Origin: Solenopsis invicta
Lineage: Eukaryota; Arthropoda; Insecta; Hymenoptera; Formicidae
NCBI RefSeq assembly: GCF_016802725.1
Contig: NC_052665.1
Span: forward strand, 3,658,001 to 3,722,000
Direction: 5' to 3'
DNA: 64,000 bases
This document shows, one piece after another, positions 40,251-50,305 of the stretch (its first letter is position 1; each line of letters starts with the position of its first letter). The notes below the pieces were generated by a model, which made no database searches, had not been told where the DNA came from, and saw only the letters and a program-made list of their open reading frames with translations. Position numbers and translations under genes: made by a program.

Positions 40251-40502
40251 ATGAAGGAGTCAGAGATGGTCCAATGTATAAAACGACGACCTTTGAATGA
40301 GGAGAATGGAAGAAGGCGGGATACGCAAAGTCACAGAGCGTATGGAAATAAAGGCGTGATATCGTCGAGCGCACGGAAAGCGGACAAAGAACGATTTTTG
40401 TTGGAAATTTACTTGAAATGTAACTCTTTACACATGAATTTTTATCGTCTTTTTATCATCTTTTATATCGCTGCTCTTTTAATTGTAACAATAAACAATT
40501 AA
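40251..40502 (+). CDS. Candidate small membrane protein ORF, 83 aa
   Basis: An ATG-initiated frame. The N-terminal two thirds is hydrophilic and highly charged (for example KRRPLNEENGRRR and RKADKERF). The last 23 residues are a single hydrophobic segment (FYRLFIIFYIAALLIVTI) followed by NN and a stop, the layout of a tail-anchored protein. AATAAA overlaps the last codons and could serve as a polyadenylation signal. Seen: topology and start. No family is recognised, and the purine-rich upstream DNA lowers stop density, so a chance ORF is quite possible. Confidence 0.2.
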   Translation: MKESEMVQCIKRRPLNEENGRRRDTQSHRAYGNKGVISSSARKADKERFLLEIYLKCNSLHMNFYRLFIIFYIAALLIVTINN

Positions 40503-42389
40503 AGATATTTTCGATCGATAGTCATAACATGTAGAGAGTCCACTTAATCATAATCTTATTTCGATCAACGCATTGCATCTTCCATTGAAAAATCACGATT
40601 ATGCATGTTATACCTATAACAATATAATCTCTCTTCGATCAACGTGCTAAGGCGAGACTGGAGTCTCTCGATGCTTCGTTTCAATTTACATATGCATCAG
40701 CGAGTGTCATTATCCTATCATTCTTAAGAATTGGGCTTAGATTTAAACGGCGTGATTTAACAAATATGTAAATACGAAACCTATCATAGCAGCATCTCAT
40801 ATTCGACATTTCCGCCTTTTATATTCATCGTTTTTGTCTGATTTAAAATTACAATAGATAGTTCCTTCGTATATATTTTATACTTTAAAAAGAATCTTAA
40901 TATCAAAATTCTCTAAAGATTAAAAATGTGAAATAAGTAATTTTATAAAATTATTATTTTATAATAGCTATTATCTTTTTTTTTAATTTTCGGACAATAA
41001 ATTTCATTATTTAATCCACGCATAGAAAATATGTAAAAGCATTTTCATTCGTTTCAAACGCAGCGCATCAAATTACTTGGCACAAAAACCCCGCGCTTGT
41101 AATACATTCTGTGTTCAGGAAATTAACGCAGTTGTCTGGCAGTGATTTTTATTTTACTCGCACAACGTATCTGTCTATTCGGGCATTACGTTTCATGGAA
41201 ATCTAAATTGCGCGTAAAACAGATACTTGCAATAAAAAATAACAACAAAGTAATCACGGAGGATCAAGCGCGGATAGTAACAAACGCTCCACCGAAAGCG
41301 ATCGATGAGCATCGAGGTGAACTCGCGAGGAAGGTGTCGAAGATTTAAGTTGTCTCGGATGATCCCGAACGAAACGTAGGAGGAAATTTCGAATAGGGTG
41401 CGACATCCCTCGCTCACAATCAGTTGTAAGGTTGGCGTTATCGCGGGAGAAAGACGGGCCAGAGGGTTGGGAACGGCACGGAATAAAACCTCTTCAGAGA
41501 GACGCGTGTATAAGATGGATAGCTCCGGCTTCGGAGAGAGTGCATCGGTGTGGGCGCCCGACGGCTCTCGTTCTTCGTCGTGTTTCGTACGTGTTCGCGT
41601 TGCCGGATTCGGAGAATGTTATCGATGACGCGAAGCGAGATTCGTCGGGCGCTCGTGGAAACAGCGCGGGTTCACGAAAATTAAGGACCGAAAAAAAATA
41701 GGAAAAGTCTTTTTACAAGTTTCAAATTCGATTTATACACTGAAATCGACACTCAATATCTTTAATTTTGAAAAAACTTTAATTTGTGTCAATTAGCGTT
41801 ACTTGCGAATAAAAGTTGCTGGCAACATTTTTATTCATTTATTTCGCGATTTCCCAATTGATTTGCTATATCTGTTTACATATTACGATAGTCCTTATTT
41901 ATATAAGAATTTTTTTTTTTAATTTAAATAGGATATTGTAGTTCTCTTCCATTACATAAAGAGATAATTCATATAAATAAAGCTTCAGATTGATCGGATA
42001 GCATTAATCTGTACCCCATCAAGTTCAATTAAAAGAATTAATTTTTAAAGTTTTTTTAACTAATCAGTTTCTATATAAAATTATGTAATGATTATAAATA
42101 TCGTCAAAGTTGTGTCAAATTCAGAACCTGTTTATTTATTTTATAATTGCAAAATCTAATATCGTCTATTAATTTAAGATTTTATAATTACATATATAAA
42201 TCCTCAAAATTATTAACTAAATAATAAAATATCAAACTCCAAACTATTATAAATTACTATTTTAAAAAACGAGTTGTGGTACAATTATTTTAAATTTTGT
42301 ATCCCAAAGAAGCACATATTACTATTTACTAATTGGTCTTAAATTTTCAAGAGAATAATTATTTTTATAAAGGAATTAATTAGAGGGTT
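40503..42389. other. Gene-free stretch, becoming strongly AT-rich
   Basis: 40500-41100 is AT-rich. 41250-41690 is GC-balanced with short frames lacking good splice signals. From 41700 onward the DNA is very AT-rich. Confidence 0.4.
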
Positions 42390-42653
42390 CTGTATAAAAA
42401 AAATGTCAAGTTAAAACACAAGGACTATCCTAATATACAATAGTAAGAGAAAGGTTGTTAGATTAAAGCTAAATCTTTCAATTTGATTAATTTCTTCAAT
42501 TCAAGTATTTACGTATTTAATTTAAATGCATAAAATACTTGAACTTTAAACATTTATATATTTAACTTAAATATATAAATACTTTTGAATTGAAGAAATT
42601 TAATCAAGTTGAAAACTCTAGTCAAGTCAACAACATTTTTTTTCTCAGAGTAC
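42390..42653. mobile_element. Foldback (TIR) element, about 260 bp
   Basis: The outer ends pair (TGTATAAAAAAAATG on the left; CTCTGAGAAAAAAAATG when the right is read in reverse). The inner arms pair well over about 50 bp: left TTTGATTAATTTCTTCAATTC, right in reverse TTGATTAAATTTCTTCAATTC, followed by AAGTATTTA blocks in both. The left arm carries an extra insertion of about 50 bp. There is no coding capacity. It is a MITE-like hairpin element of unassigned superfamily. Confidence 0.65.
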
Positions 42654-43307
42654 GTAATGCTATTGCAATGAAAAAAAAGTTCGAAAAAAATACAAAAACG
42701 CTGTCATGAAATACAGTAACATCGCACGTGGCTTTTGTATCTTAACGAGCCCGTTTGACGTATCTCCTTTCCTTCGATCTTATCCCTGCGAAGAAGGATC
42801 GCGCTCGTGGTTATCGCGTGATTAGATCGTCAGAATCGGATTCTCAATCGAGAAGAATTTATTTCCCGTGGATCTCGCCCGCTGATAGTGCCCTTTGAAA
42901 CGAGAAAGGGCACGATTACTTCGGCACGAGTTTTATGTGAAAGGATTTATGCTGATATTCTGCGGAGATTAATTATATTCTGCTTTCGTGCTTATCATAC
43001 GACGCCAAATACATTTGAATATACTGCTTATTTACAAGATATTCTTTTTCATTTAAATAAACACGCGAACCTTTAATATTAAAGAAAAATCGAAAAATAA
43101 CAATATATTTTCCAGTAATATATACGTATTATGATGTTTAAAAATAGAATATGAAAGAACTAGTTGAATTAATATCTATATTAATTTAATCATAATATAT
43201 TCTTGTGAAATATATCATTATTTTTCGACATTTTTTTAATATTAAAAGTCCGCATGTTTATTCAAATGAAAAAGAATCTCTTATAAATAAGCAGCATATT
43301 CAAGCTC
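42654..43307. other. AT-rich gene-free stretch
   Basis: A GC-balanced patch at 42700-43000 carries a chance-length plus-strand frame. The rest is AT-rich with nothing recognised. Confidence 0.4.
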
Positions 43308-43380
43308 TCTAAATTCTTTAGAAGAGTGAAACTTTGGAACTGAATTTTCACTCCTAAAATCCTACTCCAAAGAATTTAGA
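43308..43380. repeat. Short inverted repeat (hairpin), 73 bp
   Basis: TCTAAATTCTTT at the left end pairs exactly with AAAGAATTTAGA at the right end. Inside, GAGTGAAA pairs with TTTCACTC around a short loop. It abuts copy 2 of the dispersed repeat, so both may be parts of one composite element. Confidence 0.7.
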
Positions 43381-43386
43381 CAGTAC

Positions 43387-43495
43387 TACACTTTAAATAT
43401 TAAAGAATCAAATTTAAATTGATTTTTTGACTTAAATAACATTTCGTTATTTTTAACTTCTGTGTGTCAAAATTTATTATTTTAACACAAAATAT
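43387..43495 (-). repeat. Dispersed AT-rich repeat, copy 2 (reverse orientation)
   Basis: The reverse complement of this segment aligns with 30873-30984 over its whole length with common boundaries (see copy 1). Mismatches and small indels are concentrated in the middle. It begins 7 bp after the hairpin at 43308-43380. Confidence 0.75.
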
Positions 43496-45246
43496 ATGGC
43501 TTGCAGAACTTTATTTAATCAACCTATTTTTACGATTTTTACGGTTGTTTCAAAGTAAGTCCATATTAATATATGCACCTAAATAAGATAATAAATTAGA
43601 GTCAAATTTAACATTTTAATAGATACATTTTTTAACAACATTGTTTTAGTTAAATTGCTAACATATTGTATAGAAGCAATAGCGATCTATAGAAATGATT
43701 GAAAATAACTCAAATTGGGTGTAATTTGACACTGCGAATTTAACAGTGTGAGCAAAATAAAAAAATATTTTTTTCATTACATTTTCAAATACCATAAATA
43801 CCATATTTAGAAATGGAAATTTCAATTTGTCGCTTCCGAGTATGTTTACAAGATGGCTAGTGTCATCGTTTTGGCCAAACTCAGTCACGATTTCGCGTAG
43901 ACCGTCTGCGGAGTTACGGTTGACAAGTCTGGATAAGAAAAAGAGAAAAAAGAGAAACCTAGGTTATTTTATTTGCCGGTCACGATCTTTTCCATGTACT
44001 GCTGCGGTCAGTAAATGCGTTGTCGTATGAAGCGGTGACAGTCTAAATCCGAGAAATTAGAGTTCTTCGGAAGAACGGTTGTAGTTACTGAGTTTTCCGA
44101 ACTTCGGTAAAGGAAGGATGAACCGTTATTATTAATTGCACGCGATGAGTTTTCTCGTTTTGAGTTAGGAACGGACATAATATTGAACCTCAAAAGTTTC
44201 TTATTTGTTTATTAATTCGATCGCGAGCGTGTCTCCCGAATTTAGAGGAATAAATGGCGTCGTCAGTTTTACCAATCGCGTCTTACACAAATATGATTTA
44301 CAATACATTCATAAGGTTTATATTACATCGAGATTGTTAAATATTATATTTTCTTAAATTAAATAAATCTAAATCACTAAACTTGATTTTAACAATTTAA
44401 TATTATTTATTTATTGATTTCACACCTGCCTTTGTTTCCTGCACAACTTTTCCACAAACATTTTGGTAAATTAATAGCTTTGATCCCAATTTTAAAGTAA
44501 AAGTCGATAAATAAAATCTATAATTTATTTTTCCTGTTTTTGATTAAAAATCGGCTACAGTCGTATAAATTAATATGTGTACTTTAATAGTGTAAAAGAA
44601 ATTATAATTCTATAAAACCAGGGTAAATTAATATTTTTTTAATTAAATTAAATTAATAGCTTACAGAATTAATTAACGTTAAAAGTTACACGAACAAAAG
44701 ACTAGTTAACAATTACGTTAAGATTAAATTAACTTAAATGAAATTAAAAAAGTAAAAGTAAATTTTAAAAAGCATTTTATTCACATTATAAATTCATAAG
44801 TTTCTAAAGTTAGATTACTAAAAATAATTATAAATAGATTACAAATTTAATATTTTATTTTAAGTCCATATGAAATAACAAAAAGATGTTTTTTTATATG
44901 AAAATGTATTTTTAATTTTTTCTTTTACATAAATGTTGAATTAGGAAAAAAGTTAATAAATTAAATGTATTTCAAAACGTATTTCAATTAAACTTGTTTA
45001 CATATTCCCAAAATAACTAATTGAGGTTAAAAATTAAATTATTTAAGATTAAGTTAAAATTAATTATTTTTTTAACTTTATTATTTAACTTTTTAACTAC
45101 GTTATCCGGTATAAAATCAATATTAAATATAACTTGTTTAACAAAATGGTATTTTTGCTGGTAAAATAAACGACGCCAGAATGGCGTTTTAACGATAACA
45201 AATAATTTCTTCGGTGCTAAGACAAAACAATTCAGAGCAAATTACA
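43496..45246. other. AT-rich gene-free stretch
   Basis: Very AT-rich except for 43830-44260. That patch holds an ATG in good context at 43853 whose frame closes after 15 codons, and a longer overlapping basic frame. TTAATT and TTAAC motifs recur at 44600-45100 without a clean repeat unit. No gene is supportable. Confidence 0.4.
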
Positions 45247-45456
45247 TCAATGCGGAAAATCTTTCTTCTCTTTTAGGCAAATAATCGTTCGCCCCTCTCT
45301 ATAATCCGTCTCTAACAAGTAACAACCATCCCTTCGTAAAGTCACGTGGCTAAACAAAAGACGTAAATGTTCATTAATTCTCCAACTATAACGCATATGA
45401 CATAATAAAACTACTTTCTCCTTTGCAGGAGAAAGACTCATTGTCTGACATTCCAT
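45247..45456 (-). CDS. Candidate short ORF, 69 aa
   Basis: An ATG-initiated minus-strand frame (start 45456, stop near 45247) with balanced composition (MECQTMSL at the start; YLLETDYREGRTIICLKEK near the end). It lies about 0.8 kb downstream, on the same strand, of the exon at 46341-46242. An AG at the fourth codon would join in the same phase, so it could be a terminal exon, but the pyrimidine tract there is poor. No domain is recognised. Confidence 0.18.
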   Translation of the reverse strand: MECQTMSLSPAKEKVVLLCHMRYSWRINEHLRLLFSHVTLRRDGCYLLETDYREGRTIICLKEKKDFPH

Positions 45457-45478
45457 GGATTAGCAAACGCGCGTTCGC

Positions 45479-45509
45479 TTTGTGTATGTGTGGGTGTGTG
45501 TGTGTGTGA
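45479..45509. repeat. (GT)n tract
   Basis: Imperfect GT run with TAT and GGG interruptions, ending in seven clean GT units. Confidence 0.85.
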
Positions 45510-46241
45510 ATTCCGAATAAATTTGAGACGCTTTATCCTCCTCCCTTCCCCACCCCTTCTGTAAGGGCCCGCTAATAATACCTGTATTTCTAAAAGCGCC
45601 TATTCTAACAGCTGCTCCCATCAATACCAGCAAATATAATACATTATTGATCACAGTGTATGTATCAGAATTTATTTCCAATGAACAAGCAAATAACTTT
45701 TAAAAAAATGTCGTTTGCATTAAAAAAATGCTGCGGCAACGAGATTTGTTGGCGATCAAATGGCATTTGCTAATCGCGTTACAAAGCAAGAACAACATCA
45801 GTTAATTCAGTTATTTCAATAAAAGAAATTTTTTTTAATTAAAAAAAAAACGGTTACAGACAAATATAACAGTAATACAATTCGAAACGCTATGCTTCAC
45901 CGCTATGATGCAGAAATGTTAAATTGGTAATAATAATGGAAAATAATAATTATGCAAATGATTTAGGTGAAGTACCAGCTTATAACTTGGAAATTACATT
46001 AGAGAGATGGGGGAAAAAATTCTCTTTTGACATTCTGAGCTCACCAGATGAATGTTATAATGATGAAAAATTGAAAACGTTGCCGGGCTTTCTGCGGTGA
46101 TGTTTAACCTCACCATACAATTATACACGTATACACATTTTCAATTTTTCGACAATTCGTTTCGCTTCCGAGGCAAAAATACACACGGCTTGTAACATGT
46201 TACCATGAAGACCATTGTACGTAATAAATGCGCTCACTCAC
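45510..46241. other. AT-rich stretch, possible intron
   Basis: AT-rich with homopolymer runs and no open frame of note. If the neighbouring minus-strand exon model is right, this is the start of its downstream intron, whose GTGAGT donor lies at 46241-46236. Confidence 0.4.
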
Positions 46242-46341
46242 CCGTCGACGCGCCGCTGTTGCTCGTTGCCGAAGCCTGGCCGTCGCCGCCTCCTCTTCGC
46301 CGTTCGTCGGCGCCGACGCTCCGGACATGCACTCACTCGCG
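46242..46341 (-). CDS. Candidate first coding exon (29 codons) with splice sites at both ends
   Basis: On the minus strand a 3' splice site (GTTTTTCTGATCGATATCAG) ends at 46342. Thirteen bases later is an ATG at 46328-46326. The frame runs MSGASAPTNGEEE, then an Ala- and Arg-rich part (ATARLRQRATAARRR), and stops being exon-like exactly at a consensus donor CGG/GTGAGTGAG at 46241, in phase 0. An in-frame stop lies 57 bases upstream of the ATG, with no other ATG in between. The acidic then basic low-hydrophobicity composition is typical of a flexible N-terminus; no family is recognised. GCGCGA/GTGAGTGC just before the ATG is a second donor-like string. With the probable 5' UTR exon at 48902-48796 it would make a minus-strand gene whose remaining exons lie further left or outside the window. 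Confidence 0.4.
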
Positions 46342-46475
46342 CTGATATCGATCAGAAAAACGCGGCTAATTACGATCCCGCGCGTTAATTAACACGATAC
46401 AATGATCGCCCGTCGTCGTATAGCACTGGCACTCGCGACGCACGTTACACACGAGATGCACTTGGAGCGCATTAA

Positions 46476-46655
46476 ATGCGCGATCGTTCGTTGCACGTCG
46501 CCGTCGGGCAGGTTAGACAGGTATTGGCAATGGAGGGAAAACTCAGGGTACGCGAAGCTAACTTCATACCGACGCGACGGCTCCTCGCGCGGCCAACTTC
46601 GCGGGACGAGTCAGAGCGTCGTCGTATAACCGCAGCGTCGTTAATCGCCAACTTG
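46476..46655 (+). repeat. Local duplication unit B, copy 1
   Basis: About 180 bp that aligns with 47397-47572 (offset 921 bp, same orientation), very closely over 46530-46605 and more loosely at the ends. On the plus strand the copy holds a 64-codon ATG frame (MRDRSLHVAVGQV at the start) parallel to the frame of copy 2. On the minus strand it lies between the two candidate exons, that is, inside the inferred first intron. Confidence 0.85.
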
Positions 46656-46696
46656 TTTATCGTCGCTTAGGATGTATTTCAAACAATGTTAGGTCA

Positions 46697-47015
46697 CACG
46701 GTTATTCGGCACTGGCAAAGTACTGTCGCGCGATTTATGCGAAATGACGAATATCCTGATATGTGACTCGTCTCCCGGCGCACGGCTGATCACGAATGTC
46801 GAAGGCTTCGGTTTGTCGGAGTCGTCCCCGTCTGTTTTTAACACTCCATGGATGTTCGCCCGTCACTCGATTCGACACCTGAAGATCGTACGCGCACAAC
46901 GTTCACCCTCGACCCGAAGAACACGTCGAAGACTCGGAGCGGCAAATCTTGCGACGGCCGGCGACCGCGATAACGAAGTTTCAAAAATTTCACGCGACGT
47001 GGCGTGCACGCGCGT
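46697..47015 (+). repeat. Local duplication unit A, copy 1
   Basis: About 320 bp that aligns with the immediately following 47044-47370 (offset about 346 bp). Shared words include ATGACGAATA, AACACTCCA, CACTCGATTC, CTCGACCCGAA, AAGACTCGGAGCGGC and TTGCGACGGCCGG. Its frame parallel to the copy-2 ORF is broken by TAA after about 25 codons. Confidence 0.85.
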
Positions 47016-47043
47016 GCCCTAATTAATCGCTTAATGCGCCTCG

Positions 47044-47370
47044 CGAGAAATTCGGCATTCTCGAGGTACTATCGCGCGAGTTATGCGGAATGACGAATAG
47101 GTGGATCGTACCGTTTCCCGGCGTACAGTTGATCATAATGAAAAACTCCGGTTTGTCGGGTTCGTTCCCGTCGGCTTTTAACACTCCACGGACGTTCGCA
47201 CGGACCTTCACTCGATTCAACACCCGACGGTCACACAATGTTTACTCTCGACCCGAAAAACACACTGAAGACTCGGAGCGGCGACTCTTGCGACGGCCGG
47301 GAGCGCGGTCGCGAACTTCCAGAAATTTCGACGTGGCGTGTGCACGCACGAGACCGAGGCGCATCATTAA
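47044..47370 (+). repeat. Local duplication unit A, copy 2
   Basis: A tandem neighbour of copy 1, similar along its length. Its 3' half forms the first part of the 140-codon plus-strand frame at 47238-47660. Confidence 0.85.
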
Positions 47371-47660
47371 GTATCAGCGCGACAATGGATAGAAAAATGC
47401 GCGATCGTCCGTTGCACGTCACTGTCGGTCAGGTAATGGCGCTCGCGGCAATGGAGGGAAAACTGAGGGTACGCGAAGCTAACTTCATACCGACGCGCCG
47501 GCTCCTTCCACGGCTGACTTCGCGGGGCGAGTCGGAGCCTCGTACCGGAGCATCGTTGATCGTCAATTTAATCACTAGATCACCACACGATCACTCGAAT
47601 AGTCATCCCGTATCACGCGGTAGTGTAGTAATTGGACTGTTCCGAAGCAACATTTACTGA
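47238..47660 (+). CDS. ORF across duplicated units A2 and B2, 140 aa
   Basis: An ATG-initiated plus-strand frame spanning the end of unit A2 and all of unit B2. It begins MFTLDPKNTLKTRSG and contains MEGKLRVREANFIPTRR. Comparison with the other copies shows third-position bias in this frame. In the 20-codon core shared with B1 all three base differences are synonymous. In the A1/A2 overlap four of seven differing codons are synonymous. It is Arg-rich with no domain, signal or membrane segment. It could be a real but unknown protein, a relic of a duplicated gene, or coincidence in CpG-rich DNA. The opposite-strand candidate exons argue that the array is intronic there. Confidence 0.22.
   Translation: MFTLDPKNTLKTRSGDSCDGRERGRELPEISTWRVHARDRGASLSISATMDRKMRDRPLHVTVGQVMALAAMEGKLRVREANFIPTRRLLPRLTSRGESEPRTGASLIVNLITRSPHDHSNSHPVSRGSVVIGLFRSNIY
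47397..47572 (+). repeat. Local duplication unit B, copy 2
   Basis: Second copy of unit B (see 46476-46655). It lies directly after the tandem A pair, giving the order B-A-A-B. Confidence 0.85.
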
Positions 47661-47705
47661 TGACGAAGGATTTCAGTACCGCACCATCATTTGCGTCGTT
47701 GATTC

Positions 47706-47850
47706 AACACTTCGGTCGCCCGTCGTCGCTCGATTACAATTAGCGTTCCCGACTCCCGACTTAACACCGTCGTGGCGTCGTTCCCGCACAACGTTCACTC
47801 TCGACCGACGGAAAATATACTGAGGATGCGGATCGAGTCGCGATACGACG
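47706..47850 (+). repeat. Local duplication unit A, partial diverged copy 3
   Basis: About 145 bp resembling the middle of unit A. CGCCCGTC and CTCGATT are followed by CGCACAACGTTCACTCTCGA, which matches A1 almost exactly; the sequence then drifts. It completes the order B-A-A-B-A, consistent with duplication of a B-A block followed by a second A duplication. Confidence 0.7.
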
Positions 47851-48795
47851 GCAAGCACAGTTGCGAGACTCATTTACGCGGGACCGAGACTAATTCCTTG
47901 CAAGACGGCGCAAGACTGTCCGGCGGCGGGCCCGCGTCCAGTTCGCGAGGGGGTACGAGGGTGGCAGCCAATCACGCGCGATTGTCCAAACCCGCGGAAC
48001 CAATCGCGAGTTTTCGGAAATATACCTTCGCTCCCTGTCGTTTTTTTCTAGAAACTTTCCGCTCGCCTCACTCCACTTTCTTTCAACGGTCGAAACGCGA
48101 AGGTTCGAGACTCTACAGAAACGATCTTGTAAACAATACGATTTTTATACGCCGCAAACAAATAACGTACGTACACATGCGATACTCGGGGGATGACATT
48201 CGTACGCGAAACGTGACGGATAATACGATTTAATAGCGAAGAGTGTTGCGGAGCAATATTACGGAGTTCTTCGCTTCCTGTTTCTTGCTTGTTGCTTTCT
48301 AACCTCTCCGCGCATTGCTTTATCAAAATTGGAAATAAAAGTGACGCACTTCGAAAGAAATACGATTGTCGAGAGATAAAAATAATAATAATAATAAAGT
48401 ACATATATTAATCTTTACCGAAGAATTTCGACTTGTCGCGTTATGCCGTCACTCGATCTGTATATTATTTGTGCGCTCACGCGATAATCGTGTTTGAAGA
48501 AACGCAAATAAAAACACGAAGAGAACGAGAGTCGCGAACAATTATAAAATATTTCGGGATGCACGGTAAGACAATTATGCGAATCAAAATAAAACTACCT
48601 TCTAATCGTATCTCGCGAAGCGAAACGTACTGAGTACCCAGTGTTGTTGAGCAATCAGCAACTAATATTGAGTTGTAAAAGGATAAACAATAAATTAAAC
48701 TGAGATCGAAGTTAATCTCTTGGTGGAAATAGGCATTAGACATTCACACGTTTGCGGTAGTCTTCTCCGAAACATATTGAAAACACGGAGCTTAC
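47851..48795. other. Stretch between repeat array and probable 5' exon
   Basis: CpG-rich to 48130 (GGCGGCGGGCCCGCG at 47918), then AT-rich. A minus-strand ATG frame of 118 codons (48404-48048) begins MYFIIIIIFIS because it starts in an ATA repeat, and shows no domain. Under the minus-strand gene model this is intron. A short (AAT)n run lies at 48379-48395. Confidence 0.35.
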
Positions 48796-48902
48796 CTCGG
48801 TGAGTGCGTGGGGTGGGAGAGGCTTCGAGACTCGCAGTGTAATGTGATCGCCGGAGTCAAAACAAACAACGGCGTCGCGCGACGCTCCGCCGCGTGTCTG
48901 AT
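48796..48902 (-). promoter_or_regulatory. Probable promoter and 5' untranslated exon
   Basis: A CpG-rich minus-strand segment without ATG, beginning near an initiator-like TCAGAC (about 48902) and ending at a consensus donor CCGAG/GTAAGC (exon end 48796). It is followed downstream on the same strand by the acceptor and ATG exon at 46341. CTCG/GTGAGTGCG at 48799-48800 is also a donor-like string on the opposite strand, so a bidirectional promoter, or a transcript in the other direction, cannot be excluded. The start site is inferred, not seen. Confidence 0.3.
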
Positions 48903-50305
48903 ACATACTTGGAAATCAAGGTTTTGTAACGACAAAGAGTACACAGATTACAGCAGAGCGATCTCTCTAAAAAGACTATCGAAATAAGTGAAGCTAAAGA
49001 AACGGGTATTTCTGAATTCGGAAACTAGGTTTTTATACAGTAAAAATTTATTTTTGCCAAAATATTACAAAGAGATACAGAATTTATTTCTTCATATTTA
49101 TTGTTAAAACGTTTGATGTATATTTGATACGCCATTCCGATATTATTTAATATTTCTGTGCATATATAATTTCAAATCCAAGCGAAAATGCCCTTGCGTT
49201 GCGCAAATCAAATAAATAACATGAGCTTCGAATTCATTTTTTCTCATTTCTACTAACGATGATCTAGGTATGACCATCGTCATTTAATCTATATTATACT
49301 ACAATTTGATTGTTCGCATTTATCTTTACACAGAAGATTCTTTTGGATGAATGCAAAACTAAATTTTATAACAATAAAATACGGTGTTAAATGTCGAAAA
49401 ATATATATTCGGTTTCAATGTCAGAGAAAAACCAATTTTTACTGAATCTTTTTTATTCGAGATTTTTTTTTTAATCATTTTCATCTCTCTGGAAATAAAT
49501 ATCGATAACAGATTTCTATGGATACAGGCGAATAAAAGACGTGGCTGTGTAATATCGTAAAATCATTAAATGGGAAAGATGTAACGTAAACTTTCGATAT
49601 CTTTAATTGAACGTTATCTTTGGTGCTCTCGTTTCGAATAACGCTCGTTCAATGTAATCGACGATCACGGAATTTTACGCGGTCGATGTTCAATCGTGCG
49701 TGATTTAAAATAAAATCGCGAATAGCGATAGAGTTAAAAGGAAAAACCTGCGCGTAAAAGTGCATCGTGAGAAAGGGATCGGGTTATTTAATTAACATTA
49801 ATTAATGTCCAGAATCGCGGTCAATAGTTCGCCGCGGCACTTACAATCGACGTTTACGACCAGCTCGTTTTTTCAGGCCAACGCAACAGTTGTTCAGGCA
49901 TTTCATTTATTAAGACGCGTTATTCCGCATTATTTATTCGTCCGCATCGCCTCGCATCGCGCGTACGAATGTGGATCGAGGGTACACAATGGATTTCGTA
50001 TTAATGACGGTACTCGGCGGTAATTTACCGTGCTCGAATTTGCAGTCGTTACGTCTCAAAACCGCCGCTGTTTTTCGCGTTATCTACTTGTCGTTATCCG
50101 GTAACGCGAGTTATTAATACGATCTAATCTGCGCTCTCACGGAGTTAAATTACGCTTGAAAGATCGCGATAATCGGGAATAGCATTGTTAAATGAATGTC
50201 CAGCAGTTCTCTCGTCAGCCTCTATTAATAGTCTCTTGCGTATAAAGCTTTAAGATGCCTTTAGAATCCTGGTGAAAAAATTTTTTTATAGAGATCATAT
50301 AAATG
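48903..50305. other. Gene-free stretch
   Basis: AT-rich, with a CpG-containing patch at 49800-50160. Nothing recognisable beyond a chance-length plus-strand frame at 49805-50023. Confidence 0.4.

Noticed and set aside
44078..44092. Palindrome GTTCTTCGGAAGAAC as a heat-shock element
   Set aside because: The TTC/GAA half-sites do not have heat-shock-element spacing.
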